Part shown: positions 20,036-29,575 of the stretch, piece by piece
How positions within the stretch are numbered: the first letter of the stretch is position 1
Layout: every line of letters starts with the position of its first letter
Assembly: GCF_008830225.1 (NCBI RefSeq)
Contig: NZ_WAIE01000001.1
Location: 682,001-746,000, forward strand
Source of the DNA: Pseudodesulfovibrio senegalensis
GTDB lineage: Bacteria > Desulfobacterota > Desulfovibrionia > Desulfovibrionales > Desulfovibrionaceae
Direction of reading: 5' to 3'
Length of the DNA stretch: 64,000 bases
Made by a program: the position numbers and the translations under genes
The notes under the pieces: model-generated
What the model saw: the letters and a program-made list of their open reading frames with translations, nothing else
The model's database searches: none
Told to the model about the DNA's origin: nothing

Positions 20036-21322
20036 TTAATCGTTCTTGATGGTGCAGGGATCCTTTTCTTCGGGCAGCAGTTCGTGGGAGCTGCCGGGCA
20101 GAATCAGGTTCAGCACCACGCCCACGATACCGGCCAGGCCGATGCCGCCGAGGCGGAATTCACCGCCGAAGGGCAGGGACATGCCGCCCACGCCGAAGAT
20201 GACGATGATGGCCACGATGGCGAGGTTGCGGGCCTGCATGAGATCGTTCCCGGCCTTGACCAGCGTGTTCATGCCCACCACCATGATGGCCCCGAAGAGC
20301 AGGATCATGATGCCGCCCATGACAGGTACGGGAATGGTGGACAAAAATGCGCCCAGCTTGCCCACGAAGGCCAGCAGGATTGCCGTGATGGCAGCCCAGG
20401 TCATGATGCCCGGGTTGAAAACACGGGTCAGGGCCACGGCGCCGGAGACTTCGGAATAGGTGGTGTTGGGCGGGCCGCCGAGCATGGAGGCCAGCGAAGT
20501 CGCCAGACCGTCGCCCAGCATGGTGCGGTGGATACCCGGGTCCTTGACGTAGTCCTTGCCCGTCACGCAGCCGATGGCCAGCACGTCGCCGAAGTGTTCG
20601 ATGGCCGGGGCAATGGCCACGGGCACGATGAACAGAATGGCTTCCCACTTGAATTCGGGCATGACAAAGGCAGGGACTGCAAGCCACGGAGCTGCGCCGA
20701 TGGCTGCGAAATCAACCACGCCCAGAACAAGGGAAATCACATAGCCGACCGCAATGCCGGAAAGAATGGGGATGAGCTTGAGCCAGCCCTTGCCCATGAG
20801 CGAAACCAGCACCGTGGTGACCAGCGCGGAAAGGGATATGGTCAGCGCCTTCCACTCCACCACCAGAACGGTTCCGTCTCCGGCCTTGCCCAGAGCCATG
20901 GTAACGGCCACGGGAGCCAGGATCAGGCCGATGACCATGATGACCGGACCGGTCACGATGGGCGGCAGCACCTTGCGCAGGGCTTCCACGCCAAAGGTCT
21001 TCACCAGTCCGCTGAGCACCACGTAGAACAGTCCTGCCGCGGCCAGCCCGGACATGGTGGCCGGGATGCCCCAGGTCTGCACGCCGTAGATGATGGGCGC
21101 GATGAACGCGAACGACGACGCCAGAAATACGGGCACGCGTCCCTTGGTCACGATCTGGAACAGCAATGTGCCCGCGCCGGCCGTGAACAGGGCCACGTTG
21201 GGGTTGAGCCCGGTCAGCAGCGGGACCAGAACCAGCGCCCCGAAGGCGACGAACAGCATTTGCGCGCCGAGAAACGCGTCCTTTGGTTTGAAACTGTACT
21301 CCGTGGAATGCACGTCATGCAT
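20036..21322 (-). CDS. uraA: Uracil permease (NCS2 family)
   Basis: Imports uracil using the proton gradient. The 428-residue product has about 14 hydrophobic segments and the NCS2 pattern: FLGAQMLFVAFGALVLVPLLTGLNP at the N-terminus, a PALYG-like VPVFLASSFAFIAPI region, and the EHFGDVLAIG motif whose Glu contacts the nucleobase in UraA. The ribosome site AGGAGGAGG precedes ATG 21322. It lies directly downstream of upp on the same strand, pairing uptake with salvage, but a strong terminator separates them. Confidence 0.92.
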   Translation of the reverse strand: MHDVHSTEYSFKPKDAFLGAQMLFVAFGALVLVPLLTGLNPNVALFTAGAGTLLFQIVTKGRVPVFLASSFAFIAPIIYGVQTWGIPATMSGLAAAGLFYVVLSGLVKTFGVEALRKVLPPIVTGPVIMVIGLILAPVAVTMALGKAGDGTVLVVEWKALTISLSALVTTVLVSLMGKGWLKLIPILSGIAVGYVISLVLGVVDFAAIGAAPWLAVPAFVMPEFKWEAILFIVPVAIAPAIEHFGDVLAIGCVTGKDYVKDPGIHRTMLGDGLATSLASMLGGPPNTTYSEVSGAVALTRVFNPGIMTWAAITAILLAFVGKLGAFLSTIPVPVMGGIMILLFGAIMVVGMNTLVKAGNDLMQARNLAIVAIIVIFGVGGMSLPFGGEFRLGGIGLAGIVGVVLNLILPGSSHELLPEEKDPCTIKND

Positions 21323-21369
21323 CAGACAACCTCCTCCTTACCTCGCATGTTGATTGAAAGAAATCCCCC

Positions 21370-21399
21370 AAAAAAAGGGCACGCCCTTTAGCGTGCCCT
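21370..21399 (-). terminator. Intrinsic terminator between upp and uraA
   Basis: AGGGCACGC (21376-21384) pairs with GCGTGCCCT (21391-21399); on the minus strand it runs into seven T (21370-21376). The upstream arm overlaps the upp stop codon. It should reduce or regulate read-through into uraA. Confidence 0.88.
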
Positions 21400-22024
21400 A
21401 CTTGGTGCCGAAAATCTTGTCCCCGGCGTCCCCGAGTCCGGGGAGAATGTACCCAACGTCATTGAGCCGTTCGTCAATGGCCGCCGTGTATATTTCCACA
21501 TCCGGGTGTTTGCTCATGATGCGCTCGATGCCTTCGGGCGCACAGCACAGGAACAGGCCGCGGATTTGCGTGCAGCCGGCATCCTTGAGCAGTTCGATGG
21601 TGGCTTCCAGCGTGCCGCCGGTGGCCAGCATGGGGTCCAGAATCAGGGCCATGCGCTGCTCGATGTTGTTGGCGAGCTTCACATAGTATTCCACGGGCTG
21701 CAGGGTTTCCTCGTTGCGGTAAAAGCCCACGACGGAAACCTTGGCGCCGGGAACCATGTCGGTAACGCCGTCCATCATGCCCAGCCCTGCGCGCAGGATG
21801 GGAACAACGGTGATCTTCTTGCCCTTGATGTTGTCCACCTCGACCTCTCCGGCCCAGCCGGTGATGGTCACCTTTTCGGTTTCCAGGTCTTTGGTGGCTT
21901 CGTAAGTCAGCAGTCGCGAAATTTCCGTGGAAAGAGCGCGAAAGCGGCTCGTGGAGATGTCGTTCTGCCTCAAAAGGCCGATCTTATGCTTGATGAGCGG
22001 GTGCTCAACCAGATGTACCGCCAC
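21398..22024 (-). CDS. upp: Uracil phosphoribosyltransferase
   Basis: Makes UMP from uracil and PRPP. The 208-residue product matches the family in length and shows the PRPP-binding loop DPMLATGGT (residues 130-138), the RAGLGM region (78-83) and the uracil-binding C-terminal [19 protein letters not shown]. The start is GTG 22024 with AAGGAGG seven bases upstream. It precedes uraA on the minus strand. Confidence 0.96.
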   Translation of the reverse strand: MAVHLVEHPLIKHKIGLLRQNDISTSRFRALSTEISRLLTYEATKDLETEKVTITGWAGEVEVDNIKGKKITVVPILRAGLGMMDGVTDMVPGAKVSVVGFYRNEETLQPVEYYVKLANNIEQRMALILDPMLATGGTLEATIELLKDAGCTQIRGLFLCCAPEGIERIMSKHPDVEIYTAAIDERLNDVGYILPGLGDAGDKIFGTK

Positions 22025-22199
22025 GTGTGCGCCTCCTTGGGAGTTTATATTTTCCGGGATTTATTGCGTTCAGATGCACAAAATTTCCCCCTTGTAAGAT
22101 CAAGAGGCCGGGTCGGTCAAGAGGTGAAATGCATCTTACGTTTTTGTCATGATCTCCTGTTGTTTTACTTTCCAACTATTCCCGGTATATGCTGCCTGC

Positions 22200-23864
22200 A
22201 TGATCAAAACGGGCCAAAAGCGGCACTGGCAAATACAGGCCGGAAACGAAGCATACGGCATGCGGCTGGACAAGTTCTGGGCCGGAGAACTCGCGGAACA
22301 GGGCGTTTCACGCGGGCGCGTGCGCGATTGGATAGAATCCGGCCATGCCCTTGTGGACGGTGCGGCGGAAACCAGGGGCAAGCGCAAGCTGGCCGGAACC
22401 GAACTGCTGGAACTGGCCGAGCCTGCAGACGCCGTGAACCCGGATGCGCCGCAGCCCGAATCCGGGCCGCTTCCGGTTCTTTTCGAGGATGACTGCCTGC
22501 TGGTCATCGACAAGCCTGCCGGTCTGACCACGCATCCGGCTCCCGGCTGCCCGGACAACACCTTGGTCAACCGCCTGCTGCACCACTGGCCGGACATCGG
22601 GGCGGACCGCTCGGGCATGGACCCGTCGCGTCCGGGCATCGTGCACCGGCTGGACAAGGGCACCTCCGGCCTCATTGCCGTGGCCCGCACCGAAGCCGCC
22701 CGCCTCACGCTGGCCTCGGATTTTGCCGAACGCCGGGTCAGCAAGGTGTATCTGGCCATCGTGCACGGGCGCCCCGAGCCGCCCGCAGCAGACATTGACG
22801 CACCCATGGGCAGGCATCCGTCCATCAAGACGCGCATGGCCGTTTTGCCCAAGGGCGGACGCGAGGCTCGCAGCCGCTACCGCACCCTGTGGACCGACCC
22901 GCTTGGCCGCGCCAGCCTCGTTGCCGTGCGCATCTTCACGGGGCGAACCCATCAGATTCGCGTACACATGGCCCATGTCGGGCATCCCCTGCTGGGCGAT
23001 ACCGTGTATGGCGATGCCACACGCATGGAAACCTTGGCCGAGACCATGCCGGATGTAACGGCAGAGCGGCAGATGCTGCATGCCTTCTGGCTGCGGATTG
23101 CCCATCCCGAATCCGGGGAGACCATGCGTTTTTTGTGCGAACCGCCCGAGGATTTCATGGGCGTGTTGCGTGGGCTGGGGCGCATATGCCTGCGTGTTGG
23201 GCTGGTGGGCATGCCCGGCTGCGGCAAGTCCACGGTGCTCGGCGTGTTGCGCTCCATGAGCATTGCGGTGTTCAGTGCGGACGAGTGCGTGGCGGAATTG
23301 TACGAGCCGGGGCATGACGGAGCGGAAATGATACGGGGCCGTTTTGGCGGACGGTATTCGCTGGAGAACGGCGGTGTGAACAAGCCCTCGCTGTTTGCGG
23401 CCATGCTCGAGGACGACGCTGTCCGGCGCGAGGTCATGGATATGGTGCATCCCATGGTCAAGCATGCCTGCGAGAAGTTTTTCGAGGACCATGCGCATGA
23501 TTGTCTGGCCGTGGCCGAGGTACCCCTGCTGCTGGAGGGCGGCTGGCACGACGACGGCGTGGTGGACGAGGTTGTGTACGTTGATTGCCCGGACGAATTG
23601 CGCACCGGGCCGTTTCGCGAGTCTCGCGGGCTGGCTCCGGAAACGCTGGCCGCATTTGATTCATGGCAATGGCCCGCTGCTGACAAGCGTGCCTGCTGCG
23701 CGTGGGAGATCCGCAACCACGGCGACAGGGCGGTTCTGGAATCCGAAACGCGGCGCGTTGTGCGGGAACTGCGCGAGGCCGCGGCTGACAGGGGAGAAGC
23801 CCATGAACAGTGGCTGGAACGGTTGTGGCCGCAGTTGGCCGAAGAACTGGACGGTGAATCATGA
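22200..23864 (+). CDS. Fusion of RluD-like 23S rRNA pseudouridine synthase and dephospho-CoA kinase
   Basis: The 554-residue product joins two enzymes. Residues about 15-65 form an S4 RNA-binding domain, and residues about 85-300 an RluA/RluD-type pseudouridine synthase with catalytic Asp152 in HRLDKGTSG and the RTHQIRVH motif. Residues about 330-550 form dephospho-CoA kinase (CoaE), the last step of CoA synthesis, with Walker A GMPGCGKST (337-345), the VFSADE segment, DMVHPMV and the late adenine region QWPAADKRACC. No stop separates the halves. The ribosome site before ATG 22200 is weak. The first domain alone would be annotated rluD and the second coaE. Confidence 0.9.
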   Translation: MIKTGQKRHWQIQAGNEAYGMRLDKFWAGELAEQGVSRGRVRDWIESGHALVDGAAETRGKRKLAGTELLELAEPADAVNPDAPQPESGPLPVLFEDDCLLVIDKPAGLTTHPAPGCPDNTLVNRLLHHWPDIGADRSGMDPSRPGIVHRLDKGTSGLIAVARTEAARLTLASDFAERRVSKVYLAIVHGRPEPPAADIDAPMGRHPSIKTRMAVLPKGGREARSRYRTLWTDPLGRASLVAVRIFTGRTHQIRVHMAHVGHPLLGDTVYGDATRMETLAETMPDVTAERQMLHAFWLRIAHPESGETMRFLCEPPEDFMGVLRGLGRICLRVGLVGMPGCGKSTVLGVLRSMSIAVFSADECVAELYEPGHDGAEMIRGRFGGRYSLENGGVNKPSLFAAMLEDDAVRREVMDMVHPMVKHACEKFFEDHAHDCLAVAEVPLLLEGGWHDDGVVDEVVYVDCPDELRTGPFRESRGLAPETLAAFDSWQWPAADKRACCAWEIRNHGDRAVLESETRRVVRELREAAADRGEAHEQWLERLWPQLAEELDGES

Positions 23865-24598
23865 TTCCCCTGCATGACGACGTTCCCCGCGTGCACCCGC
23901 CTGTTGCGGTGGTGGTGCTTATTGTCATCAACGTCCTTGTCTTTTTGTACGAGGTCGGGCTGGACCCGCACTCCAAGGTGCGGCTTTTCCATTTCTTCGG
24001 CGTTGTTCCCAACCGTTTCCTGAATCCCGAGTGGGCTGCTTTCGCCGGTTATCCCGAGGCTTCGGTGGTTCCTTTTTTCAGCTACATGTTCCTGCACGGC
24101 GGCTGGCTGCACCTGATCCTGAATATGTGGATGCTCTGGATATTCGGCGACAACATCGAGGACGTGACCGGACACGGCTGGTTCGTGCTTTTCTATGTTC
24201 TCTGCGGGCTGGTGGCCGTGGGCGTGCATATCCTTTCGGATGCTTCATCCGCAGTGCCCGTGGTGGGCGCGTCCGGGGCCGTGGCCGGCGTCATGGGGGC
24301 CTATATGGTCCTGTATCCCCACGGCAAGGTGCAGGTGTTGGTGCCGGTGTTTTTCTTTCCGCTGTTCTTCAGGATTCCCTCCGTACTCTTTTTGGGCGTG
24401 TGGGGGGCGTCGCAGTTTTTGAGCGGGGTCTTGACCATTGCCAACGGCGCGGCCCAGTCCGTGGCCGTATGGGCGCATGTGGGTGGCTTTGTTGCCGGCA
24501 TTGCACTCATAACGGTATTTCGCGTGCGCGAGCGCTGTTATTATTGTTATGACCCGGATTTCCGCGATTATGACAAGCCCACAGAACGCAGGTCATGA
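23861..24598 (+). CDS. Rhomboid-family intramembrane serine protease
   Basis: The 245-residue product has six to seven membrane segments and the complete rhomboid catalytic set: Ser138 in GASGAV and His206 in WAHVGGF, with the oxyanion-stabilising HLILNMW region and the TM2 Asn. It ends in a short cytoplasmic tail with a CYYCYD motif. Rhomboids cleave membrane protein helices; the substrate here is unknown. It overlaps the end of the RluD-CoaE fusion gene by four bases and is therefore likely translated from the same mRNA. Confidence 0.92.
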   Translation: MIPLHDDVPRVHPPVAVVVLIVINVLVFLYEVGLDPHSKVRLFHFFGVVPNRFLNPEWAAFAGYPEASVVPFFSYMFLHGGWLHLILNMWMLWIFGDNIEDVTGHGWFVLFYVLCGLVAVGVHILSDASSAVPVVGASGAVAGVMGAYMVLYPHGKVQVLVPVFFFPLFFRIPSVLFLGVWGASQFLSGVLTIANGAAQSVAVWAHVGGFVAGIALITVFRVRERCYYCYDPDFRDYDKPTERRS

Positions 24599-24785
24599 TC
24601 TGGGTTTGGGTAGGGCGCATTATGATCTCGTAGCACCCGGCATCCTGTCCGGCCCCATGGCGTGGGCGATCAAGCCCGCGAACCTCTTCGCTTTTCCCTC
24701 CAGTGTGTACCGAAATTGCGCAGGCTTCCCTGTGGAAAAAATAATTTTTCTGTGGAAAACTTTGACAAAAAAGATGACCGACCGC

Positions 24786-24813
24786 TTGACTTGGGCGGTG
24801 CGCGGTTTATGCT
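24786..24813 (+). promoter_or_regulatory. Possible promoter of the cbpA-cbpM-clpB operon
   Basis: TTGACT (24786-24791) with TATGCT (24808-24813) at a 16-base spacing is a fair sigma70-type match; an overlapping TATGAT (24813-24818) is a better -10 but 21 bases away. Given the heat-shock genes downstream an alternative sigma factor site might be expected, but no clear sigma32-type element was recognised. Confidence 0.45.
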
Positions 24814-24865
24814 ATGATACTGGAACGAACCACCTATTTTCGTTCAAAAGGAGATTCTTTTCCCC

Positions 24866-25834
24866 ATGAGTGTGCAATACAAGGATTACTACAAAATACT
24901 CGGTGTCACCCGCAGTTCCAGTCAGGACGATATTGCCAAGGCCTTCAAGAAGCTGGCCCGAAAGTATCATCCCGACCTGAACCCCAACAACAAGGGGGCC
25001 GAGGACAAGTTCAAGGAAATCAACGAGGCGTACGAGGTCCTCAAGGATCCTGAAAAGCGCAAGATGTATGACCAGTTCGGTTCCGACTGGGAACATGGTC
25101 AGAACTTCCAGCCCCCGCCGGGCTTCGAGAATATGCGATTCAACTTCGGCGGTGGCGGTGGTGGCGGCTTCGGTCAGGATCCCGGCGGGTTCAGCGACTT
25201 TTTCGAGACCATTTTCGGCGGTGGCGGCGGAGGCGATTTCCGGGGCGGTTTCGGCCGGGCAGGCGGTTTTCGCCAGCAGCCAAGGCGCGGCGCGGACTCC
25301 GAGGCCCTGTACGAGCTGAGTCTTGAAGAGGCCTATCAGGGCGGCAACAAGTCCATCACCCTGACCGAGCATGACCAGAGCGGCGTGCCCCGCACCCGCA
25401 CGCTGGAAGTGCGCGTGCCCGCAGGAATCAAGGACGGGCAGCGCATCCGCCTGGCAGGGCAGGGCAATGCCGGCATGTCGGGCGGTCCGCGTGGTGACCT
25501 GTTCCTCAAGATCAGGCTGCTGCCGCATCACCGGTTTGCCGTGGACGGTGCCAACATCATCTATGAACTGCCCCTTGCTCCGTGGGAAGCCGCATTGGGC
25601 GCCACGGTTCGCGTTCCCACGCTGGACGGGCAGATCGACATGAACATTCCCGCGGGCATGGGGTCCGGCAAGAAGCTGCGCATACGCGGCAAGGGTCTTG
25701 GTGCCGGAGCGAAGCGGGGCGACCAGTTCGTGCGCGTCATGATACAGGTTCCGCCCAAGCTTTCGGACCGGGAAAAACAGCTCATGGAAGAGTTGGCTGA
25801 GGCCTCCTCGTTCAATCCCAGAGACAACCAGTAA
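24866..25834 (+). CDS. cbpA: DnaJ-class J-domain protein of the CbpA type (no zinc finger)
   Basis: Co-chaperone stimulating DnaK. The 322-residue product has a J-domain (residues 5-70) with HPD at 35-37, a Gly/Phe-rich stretch (about 90-140) containing poly-Gly runs, and two C-terminal substrate-binding beta domains (about 145-310). There is no Cys-rich zinc-finger domain, which separates it from DnaJ and fits CbpA. It is followed after ten bases by a CbpM-like gene and then clpB. Confidence 0.92.
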   Translation: MSVQYKDYYKILGVTRSSSQDDIAKAFKKLARKYHPDLNPNNKGAEDKFKEINEAYEVLKDPEKRKMYDQFGSDWEHGQNFQPPPGFENMRFNFGGGGGGGFGQDPGGFSDFFETIFGGGGGGDFRGGFGRAGGFRQQPRRGADSEALYELSLEEAYQGGNKSITLTEHDQSGVPRTRTLEVRVPAGIKDGQRIRLAGQGNAGMSGGPRGDLFLKIRLLPHHRFAVDGANIIYELPLAPWEAALGATVRVPTLDGQIDMNIPAGMGSGKKLRIRGKGLGAGAKRGDQFVRVMIQVPPKLSDREKQLMEELAEASSFNPRDNQ

Positions 25835-25844
25835 GGAAGACCGT

Positions 25845-26180
25845 ATGTCCACGACAAAAATCAAGCAGATGCTGCTCAAATTGCCGGGCCTGAACCTTCC
25901 GGAACGTTCGGAAAAAGTGGCTTGGGCCCAGATTGTGGAATTCACCGGCATCACCCCGTCCGGCATGGCCGAACTGATTGAACTGGGCTGGCTGGAACCG
26001 TCGCGCACCAGTGCGGACGAATATCTTTTCCCGTGCCGGGACGTGCTCCGCATCCAGAAGCTTTTGCGCCTGTGCAATGATCTTGAGATATCGGCCACGG
26101 GCGGCACCATTATCGTGGACCTGATGGAGCGGATCGAGGAATTGGAACGGGAAGTGGAAGAATTGCAACGACACTCGTAG
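25845..26180 (+). CDS. CbpM-like chaperone modulator (MerR-like fold)
   Basis: The 111-residue product has a helical N-terminal segment resembling a MerR-type winged helix (FTGITPSGMAELIELGWLEPS) and a C-terminal coiled coil (ERIEELEREVEELQ). CbpM proteins bind the J-domain of CbpA and block its activity; the position right after cbpA supports this. MerR-type DNA binding is the alternative. AAGGAAGACC lies just before the ATG. Confidence 0.8.
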   Translation: MSTTKIKQMLLKLPGLNLPERSEKVAWAQIVEFTGITPSGMAELIELGWLEPSRTSADEYLFPCRDVLRIQKLLRLCNDLEISATGGTIIVDLMERIEELEREVEELQRHS

Positions 26181-26222
26181 GGCAAAGCGTTTGAGAATAT
26201 TCCGATTCAGGAGGTAACGCAT

Positions 26223-28826
26223 ATGGACCCGAACAGATTTACACAAAAAACACAGGAAGCCGTTTCCGAGGCGCAGAACAAGGCCATACGGTCCGGCCAG
26301 CAGCAGATAGACTGCGAACACCTGCTTTTTGCCCTGGCAGCGCAGGAAAACGGCCTTGTGCCGCAGATATTGCGGAAACTGGGTGTGGAGCCTTCCGAAT
26401 ATTCCGGAGCCGTGGACGCCGAGATAGCTCGTCTGCCCAAGGTTTCCGGTCCCGGAGCCACTCCGGACCGCATCATGGTCACCGGCCGGTTGCAGACCGT
26501 GCTGGTCAAGGCCGACGACCACGCCAAGCGCATGAACGACGAGTTCGTGAGCGTTGAACATTTGTTCCTCGCGCTCATGGATGAACCCGCAGGCTCGGGC
26601 GTGGGCAAGGTCAACAGCCGTTTCGGCATCGACAAGGACAAGGTGCTTTCCGCACTGACTGAAGTGCGCGGCAACCAACGCGTGACCACGGACAATCCCG
26701 AGGCCACCTATGATTCGCTCAAGAAATACGGGCGTGACCTTGTGGACGAGGCCAAGTCCGGCAGGCTGGACCCGGTCATCGGCCGCGATGCCGAGATCCG
26801 CCGCGTGATCCGCATTCTTTCGCGCCGCACCAAGAACAACCCCGTGCTCATCGGCGAGGCGGGCGTGGGCAAGACCGCCATCGTGGAGGGGCTGGCCCAG
26901 CGCATCGTCAAGCAGGATGTGCCCGAGGGGCTCAAGGACAAGATAGTCTATTCGCTGGACATGGGCGCGCTCATTGCCGGGGCCAAGTACCGCGGCGAAT
27001 TCGAGGAGCGGCTCAAGGCCGTGCTCAAGGAAGTGCAGGAATCCGCAGGCCGGATTCTCCTGTTCATCGACGAGCTGCACACCATCGTGGGCGCGGGCAA
27101 GACCGAAGGCTCCATGGACGCGGGCAACCTGCTCAAGCCCATGCTGGCCCGGGGCGAGCTGCATTGCATCGGCGCCACCACAACGGATGAGTACCGCAAG
27201 AATATTGAAAAGGACCCGGCTCTGGAACGCCGTTTCCAGACCGTCATGGTGGACGAGCCCACCGTGGAAGACACCATTTCCATTTTGCGCGGACTGCGCG
27301 AACGGTTCGAGGTGCACCACGGCGTGCGCATCTCCGACGGGGCCGTGGTCGAGGCTGCCGTGCTGTCCAATCGCTACATCTCCGACCGCCAGTTGCCGGA
27401 CAAGGCCATCGACCTCATTGACGAGGCCGCTGCCCTGATTCGCACGGAAATCGATTCCCAGCCCTATGAGTTGGACAAGGCCAACCGCCAGATCATGCAG
27501 TTGGAGATTGAGCGAGAGGCCCTGAAGCGCGAAACCGACAAGGCTTCGCACGACCGGCTGGACAAGCTGGAGCGTGAGCTTGCGGATCTCAAGGAACAGC
27601 AGGCCCGGCTCATGACCCAGTGGCAGAATGAAAAGGGCGGCATTGAACGGTTGCGCACCATCAAGGCCGATATCGAGTCTGTGCGGCATCAGATCGAGGA
27701 GGCCAAGCGCGTCCACGACTACAACCGCGCCGCCGAACTGGAATACGGCCAGCTCAACGCGCTCATGAAGGAGCTGGAAGAGCGCAACAAGGCCATGGAA
27801 GAAGCGGGCGAGGGCCAGCGCATGGTCAAGGAGGAAGTCGGCCCGGACGACGTGGCGCAGGTCATTGCCCGCTGGACCGGCATCCCTGTTTCCAAGCTGC
27901 TGGAAGGCGAGCGCGAAAAGTTGCTCAAGCTCGGGGAGCAACTGCATGCCCGGGTCATCGGTCAGGATCAGGCCGTGCAGGCTGTTGCCGACGCCGTGCT
28001 CCGTGCCCGCGCCGGACTCAAGAATCCTTCGCGCCCCATCGGCTCGTTCATTTTCCTCGGTCCCACGGGCGTGGGCAAGACCGAGCTGTGCAAGACGCTG
28101 GCCCAGTCCCTGTTCGATTCCGAGGACAACATGATCCGCATCGACATGTCCGAATACATGGAGAAGCATACTGTGGCACGGCTCATCGGCGCGCCTCCGG
28201 GCTACGTGGGCTATGACGAGGGCGGCCAGCTTACCGAGGCCGTGCGCCGCAAGCCCTACAGCGTGGTGCTGTTCGACGAGATCGAAAAGGCGCACCACGA
28301 CGTGTTCAACGTGCTGCTGCAGATATTGGACGACGGCAGGCTCACGGACAGCCATGGCCGCACTGTGGACTTCAAGAACACCATCATCATCATGACCTCC
28401 AACCTCGGTGCGCAGTACATGCTGGACGGCATTGCCGAAGACGGGGAGTTCAATCCCGGCGTGGAGGAACAGGTCATGGATACCCTGCGGCATCACTTCC
28501 GCCCGGAATTTCTGAACCGGGTGGACGAGAGCGTGCTGTTCCGGCCGCTGCTCATGGATCAGCTGACCATGATCGTGGAACTGTTGGTGCAGGGGTTGCG
28601 TTCGCGGCTTGAAGACCGCAACATCACGCTGGAGCTGAGCGACAAGGCCAAGGCGTTCATCGCCCAGTCCGCCTATGATCCGAGCTTTGGCGCGCGCCCG
28701 CTGCACCGTTATCTGCAGGCGCATCTGGAAACGCCGCTGGCCAAGCAGTTGATTGGCGGCGTGCTGGAAGACGGCATGAATGTCGTGGTGGATGAGCAGG
28801 ACGGAGAACTGGTGTTCACGCACTGA
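26223..28826 (+). CDS. clpB: ATP-dependent disaggregase ClpB
   Basis: Hexameric AAA+ chaperone that pulls proteins out of aggregates together with DnaK. The 867-residue product has the N-domain (1 to about 145), AAA-1 with Walker A GEAGVGKT near 210-217, the middle coiled-coil domain (about 400-530, charged Glu/Lys/Arg-rich), and AAA-2 with Walker A GPTGVGKT near 613-620 followed by the C-terminal domain. Length is typical. AGGAGG precedes ATG 26223. It is the last gene of the cbpA-cbpM-clpB operon. Confidence 0.97.
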   Translation: MDPNRFTQKTQEAVSEAQNKAIRSGQQQIDCEHLLFALAAQENGLVPQILRKLGVEPSEYSGAVDAEIARLPKVSGPGATPDRIMVTGRLQTVLVKADDHAKRMNDEFVSVEHLFLALMDEPAGSGVGKVNSRFGIDKDKVLSALTEVRGNQRVTTDNPEATYDSLKKYGRDLVDEAKSGRLDPVIGRDAEIRRVIRILSRRTKNNPVLIGEAGVGKTAIVEGLAQRIVKQDVPEGLKDKIVYSLDMGALIAGAKYRGEFEERLKAVLKEVQESAGRILLFIDELHTIVGAGKTEGSMDAGNLLKPMLARGELHCIGATTTDEYRKNIEKDPALERRFQTVMVDEPTVEDTISILRGLRERFEVHHGVRISDGAVVEAAVLSNRYISDRQLPDKAIDLIDEAAALIRTEIDSQPYELDKANRQIMQLEIEREALKRETDKASHDRLDKLERELADLKEQQARLMTQWQNEKGGIERLRTIKADIESVRHQIEEAKRVHDYNRAAELEYGQLNALMKELEERNKAMEEAGEGQRMVKEEVGPDDVAQVIARWTGIPVSKLLEGEREKLLKLGEQLHARVIGQDQAVQAVADAVLRARAGLKNPSRPIGSFIFLGPTGVGKTELCKTLAQSLFDSEDNMIRIDMSEYMEKHTVARLIGAPPGYVGYDEGGQLTEAVRRKPYSVVLFDEIEKAHHDVFNVLLQILDDGRLTDSHGRTVDFKNTIIIMTSNLGAQYMLDGIAEDGEFNPGVEEQVMDTLRHHFRPEFLNRVDESVLFRPLLMDQLTMIVELLVQGLRSRLEDRNITLELSDKAKAFIAQSAYDPSFGARPLHRYLQAHLETPLAKQLIGGVLEDGMNVVVDEQDGELVFTH

Positions 28827-28860
28827 CTGTGTCCGCGCTTGGGAAATGCATGAAGATCAC

Positions 28861-28892
28861 GGCCCCGCTTTCCGAGGAGAGCGGGGCCTTTT
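28861..28892 (+). terminator. Intrinsic terminator after clpB
   Basis: GGCCCCGCT (28861-28869) pairs with AGCGGGGCC (28880-28888) and is followed by TTTT. It lies about 35 bases after the clpB stop. Confidence 0.85.
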
Positions 28893-28906
28893 CATTGTGT
28901 GTTTTG

Positions 28907-28933
28907 CGGGCGGGAACCCGGTGTTCCCGCCCG
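28907..28933 (-). terminator. Hairpin after the flavodoxin gene
   Basis: CGGGCGGGAAC (28907-28917) pairs perfectly with GTTCCCGCCCG (28923-28933). On the minus strand it is about 30 bases past the flavodoxin stop but has no T run, so it is a weak or Rho-assisted terminator. Confidence 0.5.
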
Positions 28934-28962
28934 GAGAGGAGGATTGCCGCCGTTGAGGGAGA

Positions 28963-29532
28963 TCAGGCGGCAATCGCCTTGACCACGGGAAGCAGGGAAT
29001 CGATGAGCGCGGCCACGCGGCCCCGTACCCCGGCAAGGTCGTCGCTGTTGGGACGGTCCTCGATGTTGCCCATCCTGCCCTGCGTGTTCATGAACTGCAT
29101 GTTTTTGGGCACGAACGCGCCGGGCACGCACCATTCCGCGGCAATGGTCATGCCGAGATGATCGAAGAGCTGGCCCATGTATTTGACCGCCGGGACAGCC
29201 TCGGCCTCGCCCGTATGCGGTCCGGCATAGGTGCAATAGAGCGCCGCGAACTTGCCGGGAACGCGCGGGGAATTGGGCAGGATGCGTCCGGCCTTTTTGG
29301 CGGCTTCCATTTGCGCGTCCATCCATTTGAGCATGGCCTTGCCCGGCAGCCACGAGTACACGCCCGAACCCATGAATACGAGGTCGTATTCCAGCGGGTC
29401 GATTTCAGCATTGTCCGTGCGGATGTTCAGGGTGGTCACGGTGCATCCCGCATCTTGTGCGGCCTGGGTCACGGCGAGGGCGACCTTTTCGGTCTGTCCG
29501 TTCAGGGATGCGTATACGTTGAGTATCTTCAT
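28963..29532 (-). CDS. Flavodoxin-family protein
   Basis: A 189-residue flavodoxin-like protein with the FMN phosphate loop ASLNGQTEK (residues about 8-16), the second loop around GSGVYSWLPGK and a third near TYAGPHTGEA. Flavodoxins carry one or two electrons at low potential. It is the last of three genes in the order activase, methyltransferase, flavodoxin on the minus strand, which makes an electron-donor role for the activase an obvious guess, but no direct motif shows the partner. AAGGA precedes the ATG. Confidence 0.82.
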   Translation of the reverse strand: MKILNVYASLNGQTEKVALAVTQAAQDAGCTVTTLNIRTDNAEIDPLEYDLVFMGSGVYSWLPGKAMLKWMDAQMEAAKKAGRILPNSPRVPGKFAALYCTYAGPHTGEAEAVPAVKYMGQLFDHLGMTIAAEWCVPGAFVPKNMQFMNTQGRMGNIEDRPNSDDLAGVRGRVAALIDSLLPVVKAIAA

Positions 29533-29575
29533 GGTTTTCCTTTGGTTGTTGCTTGTGATGCGCCGAAGCGCGGCC

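Noticed and set aside
24786-24818. TTGACT with TATGAT as the cbpA promoter
   Set aside because: The spacing is 21 bases, too long for a normal promoter; the overlapping TATGCT at 16 bases was preferred.
25145-25240. Poly-glycine codon runs in cbpA as a tandem DNA repeat
   Set aside because: They encode the Gly/Phe-rich linker normal for this J-protein class.
25812-28823. A minus-strand open frame of about 1000 codons opposite clpB
   Set aside because: It is the GC-rich antisense of clpB; the product is His/Gly/Val-rich without family features, and clpB is certain. The same applies to long antisense frames opposite livK-livH, guaA, dnaK and recJ.
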